In this document: positions 10,578 through 21,907 of the stretch, one piece after another
How positions within the stretch are numbered: position 1 is the first letter of the stretch
How the letters are laid out: each line of letters begins with the position of its first letter
NCBI GenBank assembly: GCA_034231615.1
Contig: CM067312.1
Coordinates: forward strand, 937,501-1,001,500
Source of the DNA: Meghimatium bilineatum
Lineage: Eukaryota; Mollusca; Gastropoda; Stylommatophora; Philomycidae
Reading direction: 5' to 3'
DNA: 64,000 nt
The notes under the pieces: model-generated
Told to the model about the DNA's origin: nothing
What the model saw: only the letters and a program-made list of their open reading frames with translations
Database searches by the model: none
Position numbers and translations under genes: made by a program

Positions 10578-10926
10578 ATGACATCCATACACACCTTGAC
10601 ATCCATACACAACATGACATCCATACACAACTTGACATCCATACACAACTTGACATCCATACACAACTTGACATCCATACACAACTTGACATCCATACAC
10701 AACTTGACATCCATACACAACTTGACATCCATACACAACTTGACATCGAAACACAACATAACATCGAAACATAACATAACATCGAAACACAACATAACAT
10801 CGAAACACAACATAACATCGAAACACAACATAACATCGAAACACAACATAACATAACATCGAAACACAACATAACATCGAAACACAACATAACATCGAAA
10901 CACAACATAACATCGAAACACAACAT
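10578..10926. repeat. 18-bp minisatellite, two adjacent subfamilies
   Basis: About nine copies of ttgacatccatacacaac (10598-10745) are followed by about ten copies of ataacatcgaaacacaac (10745-10925). The two blocks clearly share an ancestor but were homogenised separately. A 5-bp indel variant occurs near 10850. Confidence 0.95.
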
Positions 10927-10980
10927 TTAAAGTTGTAATAAAAAGTAACTTCTTTCCGTATTTGTAGATCATCAATTACT

Positions 10981-11492
10981 ACACAAACACACACAAACAC
11001 TCACACTCACACAAACACACACACACACAAACACACACACACAAACACACACACACACACCAACACACACACACACTCACACTCACACACAAACACACAC
11101 AAACACTCACACTCACACACATACACACACACACCAACACACACAAACACTCACACTCACACACAAACACACAAACACTCACACTCACACACAAACACAC
11201 ACACACACACACCAACACACACTCACACACACATAAACACACACAAACACTCACACTCTCACACACAAACACACACACCAACACACACCAACACACACAA
11301 ACACACACACACAAACACACACACAAACACACACACAAACATACACACACACACAAACACACACACACATACCAACACACACACACACACACAAACACAC
11401 ACCAACACACACAAACACACACACAAACACACACACACACACAAACACGCACACACACAACCACACTCACACACAAACACACACACACACAA
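10981..11492. repeat. CA-rich simple repeat
   Basis: About 510 bases of cacacaaacacac with interspersed cactcacactcac. Long open frames over it are read-through artefacts. Confidence 0.97.
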
Positions 11493-11689
11493 GTAATAGT
11501 TAAGTTATAGTCATCTTTCGTACATCGAGTTACATAGTTAGGGCCTAATATTTGTGTGTGTGCCTAGGAATAAATTGTTGAGTGAACATACAGCTTGTAC
11601 ATTATTGTTCTACACAAGGAAACTCTACATTTCTCGTACACAATGTTAATAGACTTAGAAGACAGTTGAACTGAAGCTAGAGAACGTAA

Positions 11690-12035
11690 ATTATAGAGCT
11701 AGTTATGCGGACATGTAACATTTGTTGTATAATAAAACGTAAATTATATAAATAGTTACGCGGACATGTAACATTTGTTGTATAATAAAACGTAAATTAT
11801 ATAAATAGTTACGCGGACATTTAACATTTGTTGTATAATAAAACGTAAATTATATAAATAGTTACGCGGACATGTAACATTTGTTGTATAATAAAACGTA
11901 AATTATATAAATAGTTACGCGGACATGTAACATTTGTTGTATAATAAAACGTAAATTATATAAATAGTTACGCGGACATGTAACATTTGTTGTATAATAA
12001 AACGTAAATTATATAAATAGTTACGCGGACATGTA
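11690..12035. repeat. 53-bp minisatellite, about 6.5 copies
   Basis: Units contain cgtaaattatataaatagtt, acgcggacatgtaacatttg and ttgtataataaaa. It runs without a gap into the 42-bp array, with which it shares acatgtaacatttg. Confidence 0.95.
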
Positions 12036-12456
12036 ACATGTGTTTGTATAATACTGTCGCGTGCAACCATACATGTAACATTTGTTTGCATAATACTGTC
12101 GCGTGCAACCATACATGTAACATGTGTTTGTATAATACTGTCGCGTGCAACCATACATGTAACATTTGTTTGTATAATACTGTCGCGTGCAACCATACAT
12201 GTAACATTTGTTTGTATAATACTGTCGCGTGCAACCATACATGTAACATTTGTTTGTATAATACTGTCGCGTGCAACCATACATGTAACATTTGTTTGTA
12301 TAATACTGTCGCGTGCAACCATACATGTAACATTTGTTTGTATAATACTGTCGCGTGCAACCATACATGTAACATTTGTTTGTATAATACTGTCGCGTGC
12401 AACCATACATGTAACATTTGTTTGTATAATACTGTCGCGTGCAACCATACATGCAC
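12028..12456. repeat. 42-bp minisatellite, 10 copies
   Basis: Near-perfect units contain acatgtaacatttgtttgta and taatactgtcgcgtgcaacc. The first half of the unit is homologous to the preceding 53-bp array; the second half is unrelated. Confidence 0.95.
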
Positions 12457-13089
12457 ATATGGTCAAAGCCGTTAGGAAATGTTCGTAAACCGAAATCAAA
12501 TATAAACCCAATGTTTCTTTCTACAAGACAAACGGTAAGAGAAGAATCATTTATATTTCAATGTTTCTTTTAGCACATCATTACCACGCTGAAGAAGAAG
12601 TAATAAATCTGTCAATCTCATGTCAAGTCTACGAGAACTTACATTTTTTATTTATAAGAAGTTCTATCACATTGAACAGTAGGTCGCGGGTCTGACTTCC
12701 TACCCACTACACCACCACGTATTGTTCTATGGTATAATGACAATTATGTACATAATGAATGCACTGTTGTAGTTTTTTTCAATATGCAAACCACGATTCA
12801 AATATTAATGCTAGCGGTAGGTGTGAAAAACATGTGAAATATTTCATTTTATTGAATAAATTACCAAATACAATAACAGGAACAATAGCATAAACACTAT
12901 TTGATCTGGAAAAGTCGATAGCAACACGCTAAAGACAGATAACAATTAAATAATTGTGTTAACAACAAGCTAAAGTCAGATAACAATTAAATAATTGCTC
13001 AATATATGTAACCGTTAGATTCCGAAACATTTCTCACAAATGTTTGGACCGATTTCTTAGGTCAAAGGTTAACCACTCACATGATTGTT
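12457..13089. other. spacer without recognised gene
   Basis: AT-rich, with a two-copy duplication at about 12925-13005 (gacagataacaattaaataattg). Near 12680-12720 the - strand reads tggtgtagtgggtaggaagt, reminiscent of a tRNA-type A box, but no clear B box follows. Confidence 0.4.
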
Positions 13090-13325
13090 CAAGGTTTTCT
13101 TGACAACTTATGTTACTGCATGTTTTCCTGTGAAGGAGTGAAGGTAGGTTGTCTATGTGATGTGGAAATAAAGTCCGTTTGTTCTTATCAAACGCCTCGA
13201 TATGCACAGGAAACATTTTCATTGTACCTCCGAAAGAAAACATCCTGTCCCAACCGTGGATTGAACCTGGGATCTCAATAGCTTGAGAACGTAGTGCTAG
13301 CCACACGTTCTGGACAATGACGGAA
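13090..13325 (-). other. possible tRNA-derived SINE fragment
   Basis: On the - strand tggctagcactacg (near 13290-13310) resembles a pol III A box. Aggttcaatccacgg follows about 36 bases later and resembles a B box with the T-loop GGTTCAATCC. The region ends near a block of higher GC content that runs to an (aat)n tract at 13578-13598, a common SINE 3' tail, although on the opposite strand. This is inference; no complete tRNA fold can be drawn. Confidence 0.3.
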
Positions 13326-13795
13326 CATGAGGTCGTAAGCTTCTATAACAGTTACCATGTTGTTCCGACAGGCCGACGATGTGCTTGATCTTGTTACGGG
13401 CACGGCGTGGTTGGACTGAGCAACGAAGAAACCTATCACAATGGCCAGAGTTGTGCCCTGATGTCGACATCTGTTTCGGCAGCATTAGACTCGACACACC
13501 ATCGAGTCGAATAACTGCTGGAACAGAGGGCGGAGCACTAATGGGAATTTCCCACGTGCTGTGAGGCCAGTTTCTAATCAATAATAATAATAATAATGAC
13601 GGAACAATTTTTTTTTCTAAAAGCGCTATGAGCTAGGAAATCCGACAATCTGCAACATGCCCGATATAGTGCGTTTACGTGCAGTTTCCGAAAAGCCGGT
13701 AGCGAAAACCAAAAAGGTTAACAATTACGGAATTTTCGGCTTTTATATATATATATATATATAATATATACGGAAAGAGAGATGGGTCAGGTACG
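13326..13795. other. GC-richer spacer with AAT and TA microsatellites
   Basis: Single-copy sequence of raised GC content with (aat)n at 13578-13598 and a TA run at 13744-13770. Opposite-strand open frames of 61-94 codons show no recognised domain. Confidence 0.45.
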
Positions 13796-14180
13796 CAGAT
13801 TTCATCATCTCCAGCGTTCATTCTCAAACTCCTGCTGGATTTATCTTGTAACATGAGACATTCTCAAACTCCTGCTGAATTTCTCTTGTAATATGAGACA
13901 TTCTCAAACTCCCGCTGAATTTCTCTTGTAATATGAGACATTCTCAAACTCCCGCTGGATTTATCTTGTAACATGAGACATTGTCAAACTTCCGCTGAAT
14001 TTCTCTTGTAGCATGAGACATTCTCAAACTCCCGCTGGATCTATCTTGTAGCAAGCATGACAATGGTAATACTAGATTTCCAGCTGGATACACTCCAAAG
14101 TATGGCAATGCGTTGTGTCGCCGTACTATTTGTTATAATGAACCGACACATCCGTCTTCGATAGGAGATATACAGACAAA
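13796..14180 (+). mobile_element. dispersed tandem-core element, copy A
   Basis: Six 40-bp units built on cattctcaaactcccgctgg plus (a/t)cttgtaa(c/t)atgag occupy 13815-14055. A non-repeated tail follows: acaatggtaatactagattt, ccag(c/t)ggata, tgtgtcgcc and ccgacacatccgtcttc. The same order of core repeats and tail recurs at 29030-29870 and, inverted, at 40080-40235. The architecture (short arm, tandem core, conserved arm) resembles the pearl-type non-autonomous elements of bivalves; that link is inference. Confidence 0.7.
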
Positions 14181-14535
14181 TCTAGATATATACGTAAAAT
14201 GTAAGCCTGCATATACTGGAATTGAAGGGGGGGGGGCGGTTTGTGGGATTCAAACACCTACCTATAAGGATTATGGTACATTCGATTTACGCACACCCCC
14301 GCGTGACAAGCAACGTCTGGAGACTAGTTCAGGATGAAAAGAATAGGGTCATTGTTTTATTTTCAGGAATGTCGTAGGAAAATGCCAGAAGTTGTGGAAG
14401 AGGCTGACAACCTGTCACTTGTAAGAAAAAAACCATTGTCACATCTTGTCTCAATTTTTTATCCTTGTCTCTAAAACATTGCCACATCTTGTCTCAATTT
14501 TTATCCTTGTCTTCTGTCAAATAATTTCAATGGAA
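14181..14535. other. spacer with poly-G tract
   Basis: Contains an 8-9 base G run near 14227 and no recognisable gene. On the - strand ggtaggtgtttgaatcccac near 14243-14262 resembles an isolated pol III B box. Confidence 0.4.
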
Positions 14536-15682
14536 GACGAGATGATGAAAGTCAACCTAAAACATTGTCACATCTTTTCTCAATCACATCTTTTCTCAAT
14601 CACATCTTTTATCAATCACATCTTTTCTCAATTACATCTTGTCTCAATCACATCTTTTCTCAATCACATATTTTCTCAATCACATCTTGTCTCAATCACA
14701 TCTTGTCTCAATCACATCTTTTCTCAATCACATCTTGTCTCAATCACATCTTTTCTCAATCACATCTTGTCTCAATCACATCTTTTCTCAATCACATCTT
14801 TTCTCAATCACATCTTTTCTCAATCACATCTTTTCTCAATCACATCTTTTCTCAATCACTTCTTTTCTCAATCACATCTTGTCTCAATCACATCTTGTCT
14901 CAATCACATCTTGTCTCAATCCCATCTTTTCTCAATCACATCTTTTCTCAATCACATCTTTTCTCAATCACATCTTTTCTCAATCACTTTTGTCTCAATC
15001 ACATCTTTTCTCAATCACATCTTGTCTCAATCACATCTTGTCTCAATCCCATCTTTTCTCAATCACATCTTTTCTCAATCACATCTTTTCTCAATCACTT
15101 TTGTCTCAATCACATCTTTTCTCAATCACATCTTGTCTCAATCACATCTTGTCTCAATCACATCTTTTCTCAATCACATCTTGTCTCAATCACATCTTGT
15201 CTCAATCACATCTTTTCTCAATCACATCTTTTCTCAATCACATCCTGTCTCAATCACATCTTTTCTCAATCACATCTTTTCTCAATCACATCTTTTCTCA
15301 ATCACATCTTTTCTCAATCACATCTTGTCTCAATCTCAGCTTGTCTCAATCACATCTTTTCTCAATCACATCTTGTCTCAATGTTCTCAATCACATCTTG
15401 TCTCAATCTCAGCTTGTCTCAATCACATCTTTTCTCAATCACATCTTTTCTCAATCAAATCTTGTCTCAATCACATCTGTCTCAATCACATCTTTTCTCA
15501 ATCACATCTTTTCTCAATCACATCTTGTCTCAATCTCAGCTTGTCTCAATCACATCTTTTCTCAATCACATCTTGTCTTAATGGCATCTTGTCTCAATCA
15601 CATCTTGTCTCAATCACATTTTGTCTCAATCACATCTTGTCTCAATCACATCTTGTCTCAATCTCAGCTTGTCTCAATTTCG
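14535..15682. repeat. 17-bp minisatellite, about 65 copies
   Basis: Unit tctcaatcacatctttt with a frequent tttt/ttgt difference and a rare tctcagc variant. The 17-bp unit contains no stop in any forward frame, so all three frames stay open for over 1 kb, the longest being 14446-15795. These are not credible genes: the protein would be a pure SQSHLFSIT-type repeat with no unique domain. Confidence 0.97.
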
Positions 15683-16330
15683 TCTTCTTGAATGAGAGGA
15701 TTGGTTTTCTATTTTTAATGGGACACCTTTTCCCTCCCATTCCCTCCCTTGAGAAGTTATATCAACGGTTCTGTGACAAAATGAGAAACCGGTAGAAAGT
15801 AACCTATCGCACCGGGGGACGCATTATATTTACACGGTAGAAATATTTCAGAAGCTGATAGAGGTGTTTGAACAAAAAGATAGGAAAGGAAACATCATAT
15901 TACGTGTCTATGCCGGCACCCTCACCTGACAAATTAACTGCGAGGCTTATGTAAACACACCTTACAGTCAGACTACCTGAATCGCTGTTCTCAGGTTGGC
16001 GCAAGTGCTGCTGGGTATTGCTATGTTCTCTCTAAGGTCATTGATGTGTTATTTCACGGAGGATGGAATGTGCACTGATACATACTTATTACGTGTGGTT
16101 GCAATCGCTAGAACAAACATGGCGTCGTGTCATTATTTGTAACCAATCGGTCCCCCAAGACCTGTGATGTCATCGTTGTTTGTTTAACCTAATACCTGCG
16201 CAATGTCTGGCTTGTATACTTGTCCCAATCACATGGAATTCTATAGTAACGAAAGAGGTGTTCAAATGACGTAGCTGAGATTTTATATTTTCTCCGATTA
16301 TGTAAGAGAATGATGAATTAATTGCTCTAG
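15683..16330. other. spacer without recognised gene
   Basis: Single-copy sequence with no domain, tandem array or RNA gene recognised. Confidence 0.5.
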
Positions 16331-16332
16331 AC

Positions 16333-16738
16333 CCCCAGATGTTTGGTGTAACCGATTGGGGCTACTGTTTGGTGTGACTGACTGATGTTTGGTGTAACCG
16401 ATTGGGGCTACTGTTTGGTGTGACTGACTGATGTTTGGTGTAACCGATTGGGGCTACTGTTTGGTGTGTCTGACTGATGTTTGGTGTAACCGATTGGGGC
16501 TACTGTTTGGTGTGACTGACTGATGTTTGGTGTAACCGATTGGGGCTACTGTTTGGTGTGACTGACTGATGTTTGGTGTAACCGATTGGGGCTACTGTTT
16601 GGTGTGACTGACAGATGTTTGGTGTAACCGATTGGGGCTACTGTTTGGTGTGACTGACTGATGTTTGGTGTAACCGATTGGGGCTACTGTTTGGTGTGAC
16701 TGACTGATGTTTGGTGTAATTGACTGGGTTACTGTTAG
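16333..16738. repeat. 46-bp minisatellite, about 8.5 copies
   Basis: Units contain tgtttggtgtaaccgattgg and ggctactgtttggtgtgact. Each unit is itself an internal duplication, with two tgtttggtgt half-units of about 23 bp. Confidence 0.95.
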
Positions 16739-16784
16739 AGAAACTGGAGGGACCGTGATTATTTTCTTGTATGAGACTACCTGA

Positions 16785-17200
16785 CAATTCTTCTTCTTCT
16801 GCGATCAGTTTCCTATGCTCATAAGTCTATACAGGAAGGTTGGCCGCCTCCATGAATTCAGTCGACAGCAGGAGGTCCTCACGGTTGCCCCACAGCGTCA
16901 CCTTCAGATCTGTCTCTTGGGGCCATATTTTGGTTCTCACGTCATCAAATAGTGGGCATGTCTCCAGAATATGTTCTGGAGTGTGGGACCTTTTTGACAT
17001 GGGCATTGCTTAGTTTGGGCAGCATTTAATTTTGTAGAGATGTGCTTGTAGTCTGCAGTGTCCTGTGCGAAGTCTAAAAATTGTGGTTTGTTGTGACCTG
17101 TTTAGCTTTAGAATAGGGTCCTGTGGAAAGTTACTGCCTGTTCTCTGACAATAATATGCACGCCCTGGCCACTCGCTTGTAAAAGACCAGAGTATCATTT
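16785..17200 (-). pseudogene. I/R1-type retrotransposon ORF2 C-terminus
   Basis: Read downward on the - strand: TTIFRLRTGHCRLQAHLYKI (17030-17095), then after a stop MSKRSHTPEHILETCPLFDD (about 16940-17000) and FMEAANLPV (16835-16865). This is the Cys/His-rich C-terminal segment found after RNase H in I, Nimb and R1-like elements (pattern RTGH.RL..H then EHIL..CP). The 3' end is an agaagaagaagaa tail at 16788-16800. A stop at 17007-17009 shows it is dead. The 5' portion is missing. Confidence 0.8.
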
Positions 17201-17470
17201 TTGGACTTTACACATACAATATACAGCATAACAATCACCTGAACAGAATACAACCACATACACACCAGGGTGCAGGATGTGCTCTCATCCATATGAAATT
17301 CTTGACCGCATCTTTTTTAATGTCCAGTGCTGGATGACGTCATGAAAATGCTTCTCCTTCCTGAGCCAGATAAATGGAACACCTTATATAGAAGAAGACA
17401 ACAGTTCCATATATCACACAATGGCATTGGATCAAAGAGCATGAGCTCATTGACCGCTGAATCAGCAACC
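17201..17470. other. spacer
   Basis: No gene recognised. The small forward open frame 17327-17536 leads into the Penelope-like motif at 17483. Confidence 0.4.
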
Positions 17471-17570
17471 AACCATTTAGCCCTGACGAAGGTTCTATGC
17501 CGAAACGTTGACCGTGATTTTTGTATTTCTCACTAGTATGTTGTTGTTTTTAATCTATTGTTACTCTATT
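17471..17570 (+). other. possible Penelope-like terminal fragment
   Basis: Contains ccctgacgaaggttctatgc followed by cgaaacgttgaccgtgattt. A CTGANGA core (17483-17489), a short GG..CC stem and GAAA (17502-17505) resemble the hammerhead-ribozyme core described in terminal repeats of Penelope-like elements. The fragment at 58237-58265 has the related gaaacgttgaatgtg. The stems are not convincing enough to call an active ribozyme. Confidence 0.3.
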
Positions 17571-17909
17571 GGAGGGGTGCAAAGAATAAATCACTGCTCT
17601 CAGCGGACCCAGGTTAGGCAGATAACCAAGGTCCAAAAATTACCTCCTCGTTGTGGACCCTGGAAACAGAAATACAGCTGCTCTATCTGTATTTTTGGCT
17701 AACAATTATTTAGGCTCGTGTTCGTGAATGTGTTGACTTTGGATGGAATGATAATTGCCAGCACAGAGACATGCAATATCTCAGAGACCTTACTCCAACA
17801 CACACAGCATCACTGTCGGCACACAGTAACGTAAGGTATCTGTGTATTACGTCTCCATCAGCCAAAAAAGCAAAAACATTGGAGGAACAGCAAATGTCAA
17901 TGTCCCGAA

Positions 17910-18022
17910 ATGGGTAGATCTCGCTAAGATGTGGTGATTCTATGAGTGGGTAGATGTCGCTAAGATGTGGTGATTCTGTGAGTGGGTAGATCTCGCTAAG
18001 ATGTGCTGATTCTATGAGTACA
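17910..18022. repeat. 36-bp minisatellite, 3 copies
   Basis: Units contain gtgggtagatctcgctaaga and tgtggtgattctatga. Confidence 0.9.
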
Positions 18023-18394
18023 CACTGATTCTGGAAAGGACAACACCCACTAGAGGGCAGCGTTGTGTATGTGAACAGATATAGCGGCAACGAACTAACA
18101 ATTCTCCAGCGCAAGACCGACTGGTGGAATTACAGTTCATGCTCAAGAACACACAGAAGTCCACACGTAAATACTTCTACTGTCGCGTTTTTCCTATACC
18201 GTAATCTAGATCAGTTCCAAATAAATTCATTTAGTCTTAGGGTTGGAGTTAGTGCTAGGAGAGTTGTAATATAACTAGCCCCGACGATAATCCCAAATAA
18301 ATGTATATTAAAATTAATAAACGATAAATATCAAATGACAAAAATTGCCAAGGGAAATAATCAAATTGGGAGACAAGCGTTCCAAACAAGAACC

Positions 18395-18572
18395 TGTTCA
18401 CATAACATGAAACGGAGTAGATACTGTAGTTCTGAAGAGTGTGTAATGTTCTTATAACATGGGACGGAAGAACTACACATTGCAGTACTGAGGAGTTTGT
18501 AATGTTCTCATAACATGGGATGGAGGAGAAACACATTGGAGTTCTGAAGAGTTTGTAATGTTCGCATGATAT
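18395..18572. repeat. about 57-bp minisatellite, 3 copies
   Basis: Units contain ttctgaagagtttgtaatgt and tcataacatgggacggaag, with moderate divergence. Confidence 0.85.
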
Positions 18573-18606
18573 AGGCTGCTCATGTATGAGCTATTCTTTA
18601 TGTACA

Positions 18607-18650
18607 GCTATCTCTGTCTTTCTCTGTCTCTCTCTCTGTCTCTCTCACTG

Positions 18651-18681
<31 letters not shown>

Positions 18682-18692
18682 TAAAAAAAATA
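18607..18692. repeat. TC then TA microsatellite
   Basis: Run of tctctctgtctctct followed by tatatatatata. Confidence 0.95.
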
Positions 18693-19098
18693 TTGGACAT
18701 TACCGGCTTTCTTCTAAACATAATCTTGGAGATTATCTTAGTTCTTCTTCTTCTTGAAGTGTGTCTTGTCAGACTTGGACTGTTATTAATCAATCAAATT
18801 GTCTGTGCCGACACAAAGCAGAAAATTGAAGCTTGTTTCCATCAAAGAAAGTCTACACATATTTGCTCAAGACTTCAACATGGTATCTCCTGAAACACGA
18901 GTACAGATGTGTGTACTCCTCTACAGCTCTGTGTACATATTGTCTTAGAGACCGGGATGAAACATCAGATAGGACCGCGAAATACGAGGAGCAAACATCT
19001 TTGATCTCAGTCACAGAGAAAACTGATTGTTAGGAATATTGTCACAATTATCTACCCTATAAATGAGACGTACATATAGTGATATATGATAGTAAATA
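18693..19098. other. spacer without recognised gene
   Basis: Forward open frames of 66-103 codons are present but match no domain I know. Confidence 0.4.
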
Positions 19099-19099
19099 T

Positions 19100-19314
19100 A
19101 TCCTATCACATGTCATGTACGTGATCAAGAACCTATCACATGTCATGTACGTGATCAAGAACCTATCACATGTCATGTACGTGATCAAGAACGTATCACA
19201 TGTCATGTACGTGATCAAGAACGTATCACATGTCATGTACGTGATCTATTACGTATCACATGTCATGTACGTGATCTATTACGTATCACATGTCATGTAC
19301 GTGATCTATTACGC
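19100..19314. repeat. 30-bp minisatellite, 7 copies
   Basis: Units contain tatcacatgtcatgtacgtg, with atcaagaac replaced by atctattac in the last three copies. Confidence 0.95.
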
Positions 19315-19439
19315 CCACGCTCAACTACAAATACATATATACATACATTTGCTTACTAACATACAGAGTGTGGGAGTTAGTAGACTGAATAGAGGAAAGT
19401 AGTGAGTGGGGCGTGATGAGGAAGTTATACAAACTGTGA

Positions 19440-20100
19440 CCTGGTCAGGCAACTGTGTCCTGGTCGGACAACTGTCCTGGTCGCCAACTGTCATGGTCAG
19501 GCAACTGTATCCTTTTCAGGCAACTGTGTCCTGGTCCGGCAACTGTCCTGGTCGGGCAACTGTGTCCTGGTCAGGCAAGTGTGTCCTTGTCAGGCAACTG
19601 TGTCCGTGTCAGGCAAATGTGTCCTTCTCAGGCAACTGTGTCCTGGTCGGGAAACTGTGTCCTGGTCGGGCAACTGTGTCCTGGTCAGGCAACTGTGTCC
19701 TGGTCGGACAACTGTATCCTTGTCAGGCAACTGTGTCCTGGACAGGCAACTGTCCTGGTCGCCAACTTTCCTGGTCAGGCAACTGTATTCTTTTCAGGCA
19801 ACTGTGTCCTGGTCCGGCAACTGTCTTGGTCGGGCAACTGTGTCCTGGTCAGGCAAGTGTGTCCTTGTCAGGCAACTGTGTCCGTGTCAGGCAACTGTGT
19901 CCTGGTCTGGCAAATGTGTCCTTCTCAGGCAACTGTGTCCTAGTCGGGCAACTGTGTCCTGGTCAGGCAACTGTGTCCTGGTCGGGCAATTGTGTCCTGG
20001 TCAGGCAACTGTGTCCTGGTCGGGCAAATGTGTCCTTGTCAGGCAAATGTGTCCTGGTCAGGCAACTCTGCCCTGGTCGGGCAACTGTTTCCTGGTCGGG
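19440..20100. repeat. 19-bp minisatellite, about 35 copies, with segmental duplication
   Basis: Unit tcaggcaactgtgtcctgg. A block of about 170 bases (19465-19632), including unusual truncated units such as gtcgccaactg, recurs with the same order of variants at about 19745-19930. The array therefore grew both unit by unit and by block duplication. Confidence 0.95.
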
Positions 20101-20296
20101 GTATATGGTACATGATCATAAATTGATGGATGTTTCCGTAGATGATCATACTTCCTATCAGGTAATGATATATGGAGAATGTGAGGGAACAGCTGTCATA
20201 CAACTGTTGAATCTGAGGTGCAGGCATTGATCAGTGAGACTTTCAAAGATAATAAGGTATATGGTTATATACACTGATGGTTCCTTTTTTAAATAT

Positions 20297-20435
20297 GTGT
20301 GTAGTTCATAGCGCGGTGTGTGTAGTTCATGTGCCTTCACATCACAGTGTGTAGTTCATGTGCCTTCACAGCGCGGTGTGTGTAGTTCATGTGCCTTAAC
20401 AGCGCGGTCTGTGTAGTTCATGAGCCTTCATATCG
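20297..20435. repeat. 29-31-bp minisatellite, 5 units, seeded in RNase H codons
   Basis: Units begin tgtgtagttcatgtgccttc. The first full unit translates as VCSSCAFTSQ, matching the residues expected a few codons after IYTDGS in the sister element. Unit spacing varies (22, 29, 31, 31), so the frame is lost. Confidence 0.87.
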
Positions 20436-20611
20436 AATTGTTTGTAAGGAAGATTAACAGAATGGAGGTTGGATGTTTGGCTGTAACTACAAGTGATATG
20501 ACACTGGAAATTACGGCAGTGATCAGGTTCATTAACGGGATATTTCACAGAATATAACTCATGGATGATTTTCCCAGCCACTTCATAGCCATTATCAGGA
20601 AAATACAAGCT

Positions 20612-20915
20612 CGCTATATTCGTAAATAATGGCTTGGTGTTGTTATGAGGTCACAGTTGGAGACTGTACCCGTGAACAATGGCTTGATGTTGTTGGGAGG
20701 TCACAGTTGGAGGCTGTACCCTTGAATAATGGCTTGATGTTGTTGGGAGGTCAAAGTTGGAGGCCGTACTCGTGAAAAATTGCTTGTTGTTGTTATGAGG
20801 TCACAGTTGGAGGCTGTACCCGTGAAAAATGGATTGATATTGCTGGGAGGTCACAGTTGGAGGCTGTACCCGTGAACAAAGGCTTGATGTTGTTGGGAGG
20901 TCACAGTTGGAAGAA
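20612..20915. repeat. 50-bp minisatellite, 6 copies, seeded in RNase H codons
   Basis: Units contain ggcttgatgttgttgggagg and tcacagttggaggctgtacc. The first unit follows QARYIRK and reads WLGVVMRSQLETV. The last unit reads VVGRSQLEEV and continues to SFVSGHS, the next RNase H motif. Length 50 shifts the frame at each copy. Confidence 0.9.
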
Positions 20916-21117
20916 GTCATGTTTAGTTTTGTGTCTGGTCATTCGAGTTCATCCTGCTCTGCTACGAGTATTCCAGACAATGAAAACATGGATAAACATA
21001 TCCACTTTATCGAGTGATAGATCAATGGATCATGCCGACATATTGAGCTCTTTGAGATAAACTGCACAATCAAACGACATTTATAAAGATAATGATTTCA
21101 TTTCCATGTGGACAATA

Positions 21118-21206
21118 AAATGTAGCCGGACTAGAAATGTAGCCGGACTAGAAATATAGCCGGACTTGAAATGTAGCCGGACTTGAAATGTAGCCGGACT
21201 TAAATG
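21118..21206. repeat. 17-bp tandem repeat, 5 copies
   Basis: Unit atgtagccggactagaa with a ctaga/cttga variant. Confidence 0.92.
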
Positions 21207-21499
21207 TGGTGTGACAAGAAATGAATATAATTATTGTCGGCAAGCAACATTGTTTATCAACAGAGAAACTGAAACTATCAGTCGGTGTGTAATTGTGGAT
21301 AGTATTCTGAGGGGGAAGAGGAGGGGGTCGGAAAATCTATGAATGTGTCATTTCTGCAACTATTATATCTCGATTAAATAATTATCATTGGCATATGACA
21401 TTTGACATATCCGAAACTATTGCTATATGACATAAAACAGTTCTTAACATAGACATATGACGCGTAATAGGACAGACAGACATGACAGCACAGGACAAG

Positions 21500-21500
<1 letters not shown>
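21207..21500. other. spacer
   Basis: No gene recognised. Confidence 0.4.

Positions 21501-21906
<406 letters not shown>

Positions 21907-21907
<1 letters not shown>

Larger units (their letters stand above)
20150..21085 (+). pseudogene. I/Nimbus-like RNase H relic interrupted by two minisatellites
   Basis: Same family as the element at 54793-57510. Ordered matches: TVESEVQALISET (20203-20245; relative VESEVLALISEN), VIYTDGS (20264-20284, first catalytic Asp), VCSSCAFTSQ (20300-20345; relative RSSWAFMAQ), TTSDMTLEITAVIRF (20485-20535; relative TTSSLTMEILAV, catalytic Glu), QARYIRK then WLGVVMRSQLETV (20605-20660; relative GYVREQWLDAMNN), SFVSGHS (20925-20945; relative TFVPGHA) and MDHADILSSLR (21025-21057; relative MDRADILNALR). 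Stops and frame changes occur between these blocks. Two arrays, at 20297-20435 and 20612-20915, lie inside the domain and derive from its codons. Confidence 0.83.

Noticed and set aside
10979..11492. Cysteine-rich CVCVCV protein
   Set aside because: CA-rich simple repeat, not coding.
12675..12720. tRNA gene on the - strand
   Set aside because: Only an A-box-like stretch; no B box at the right distance and no cloverleaf.
13297..13581. Opposite-strand open frames as a gene
   Set aside because: Raised GC content lengthens chance frames; no motif recognised on either strand.
14243..14262. Isolated B-box-like sequence as a tRNA or SINE
   Set aside because: No A box at tRNA spacing.
14446..15795. 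449-codon and overlapping 338- and 350-codon forward frames as genes
   Set aside because: They are read-through of a 17-bp tandem repeat that lacks stops in every phase; no unique domain is present.
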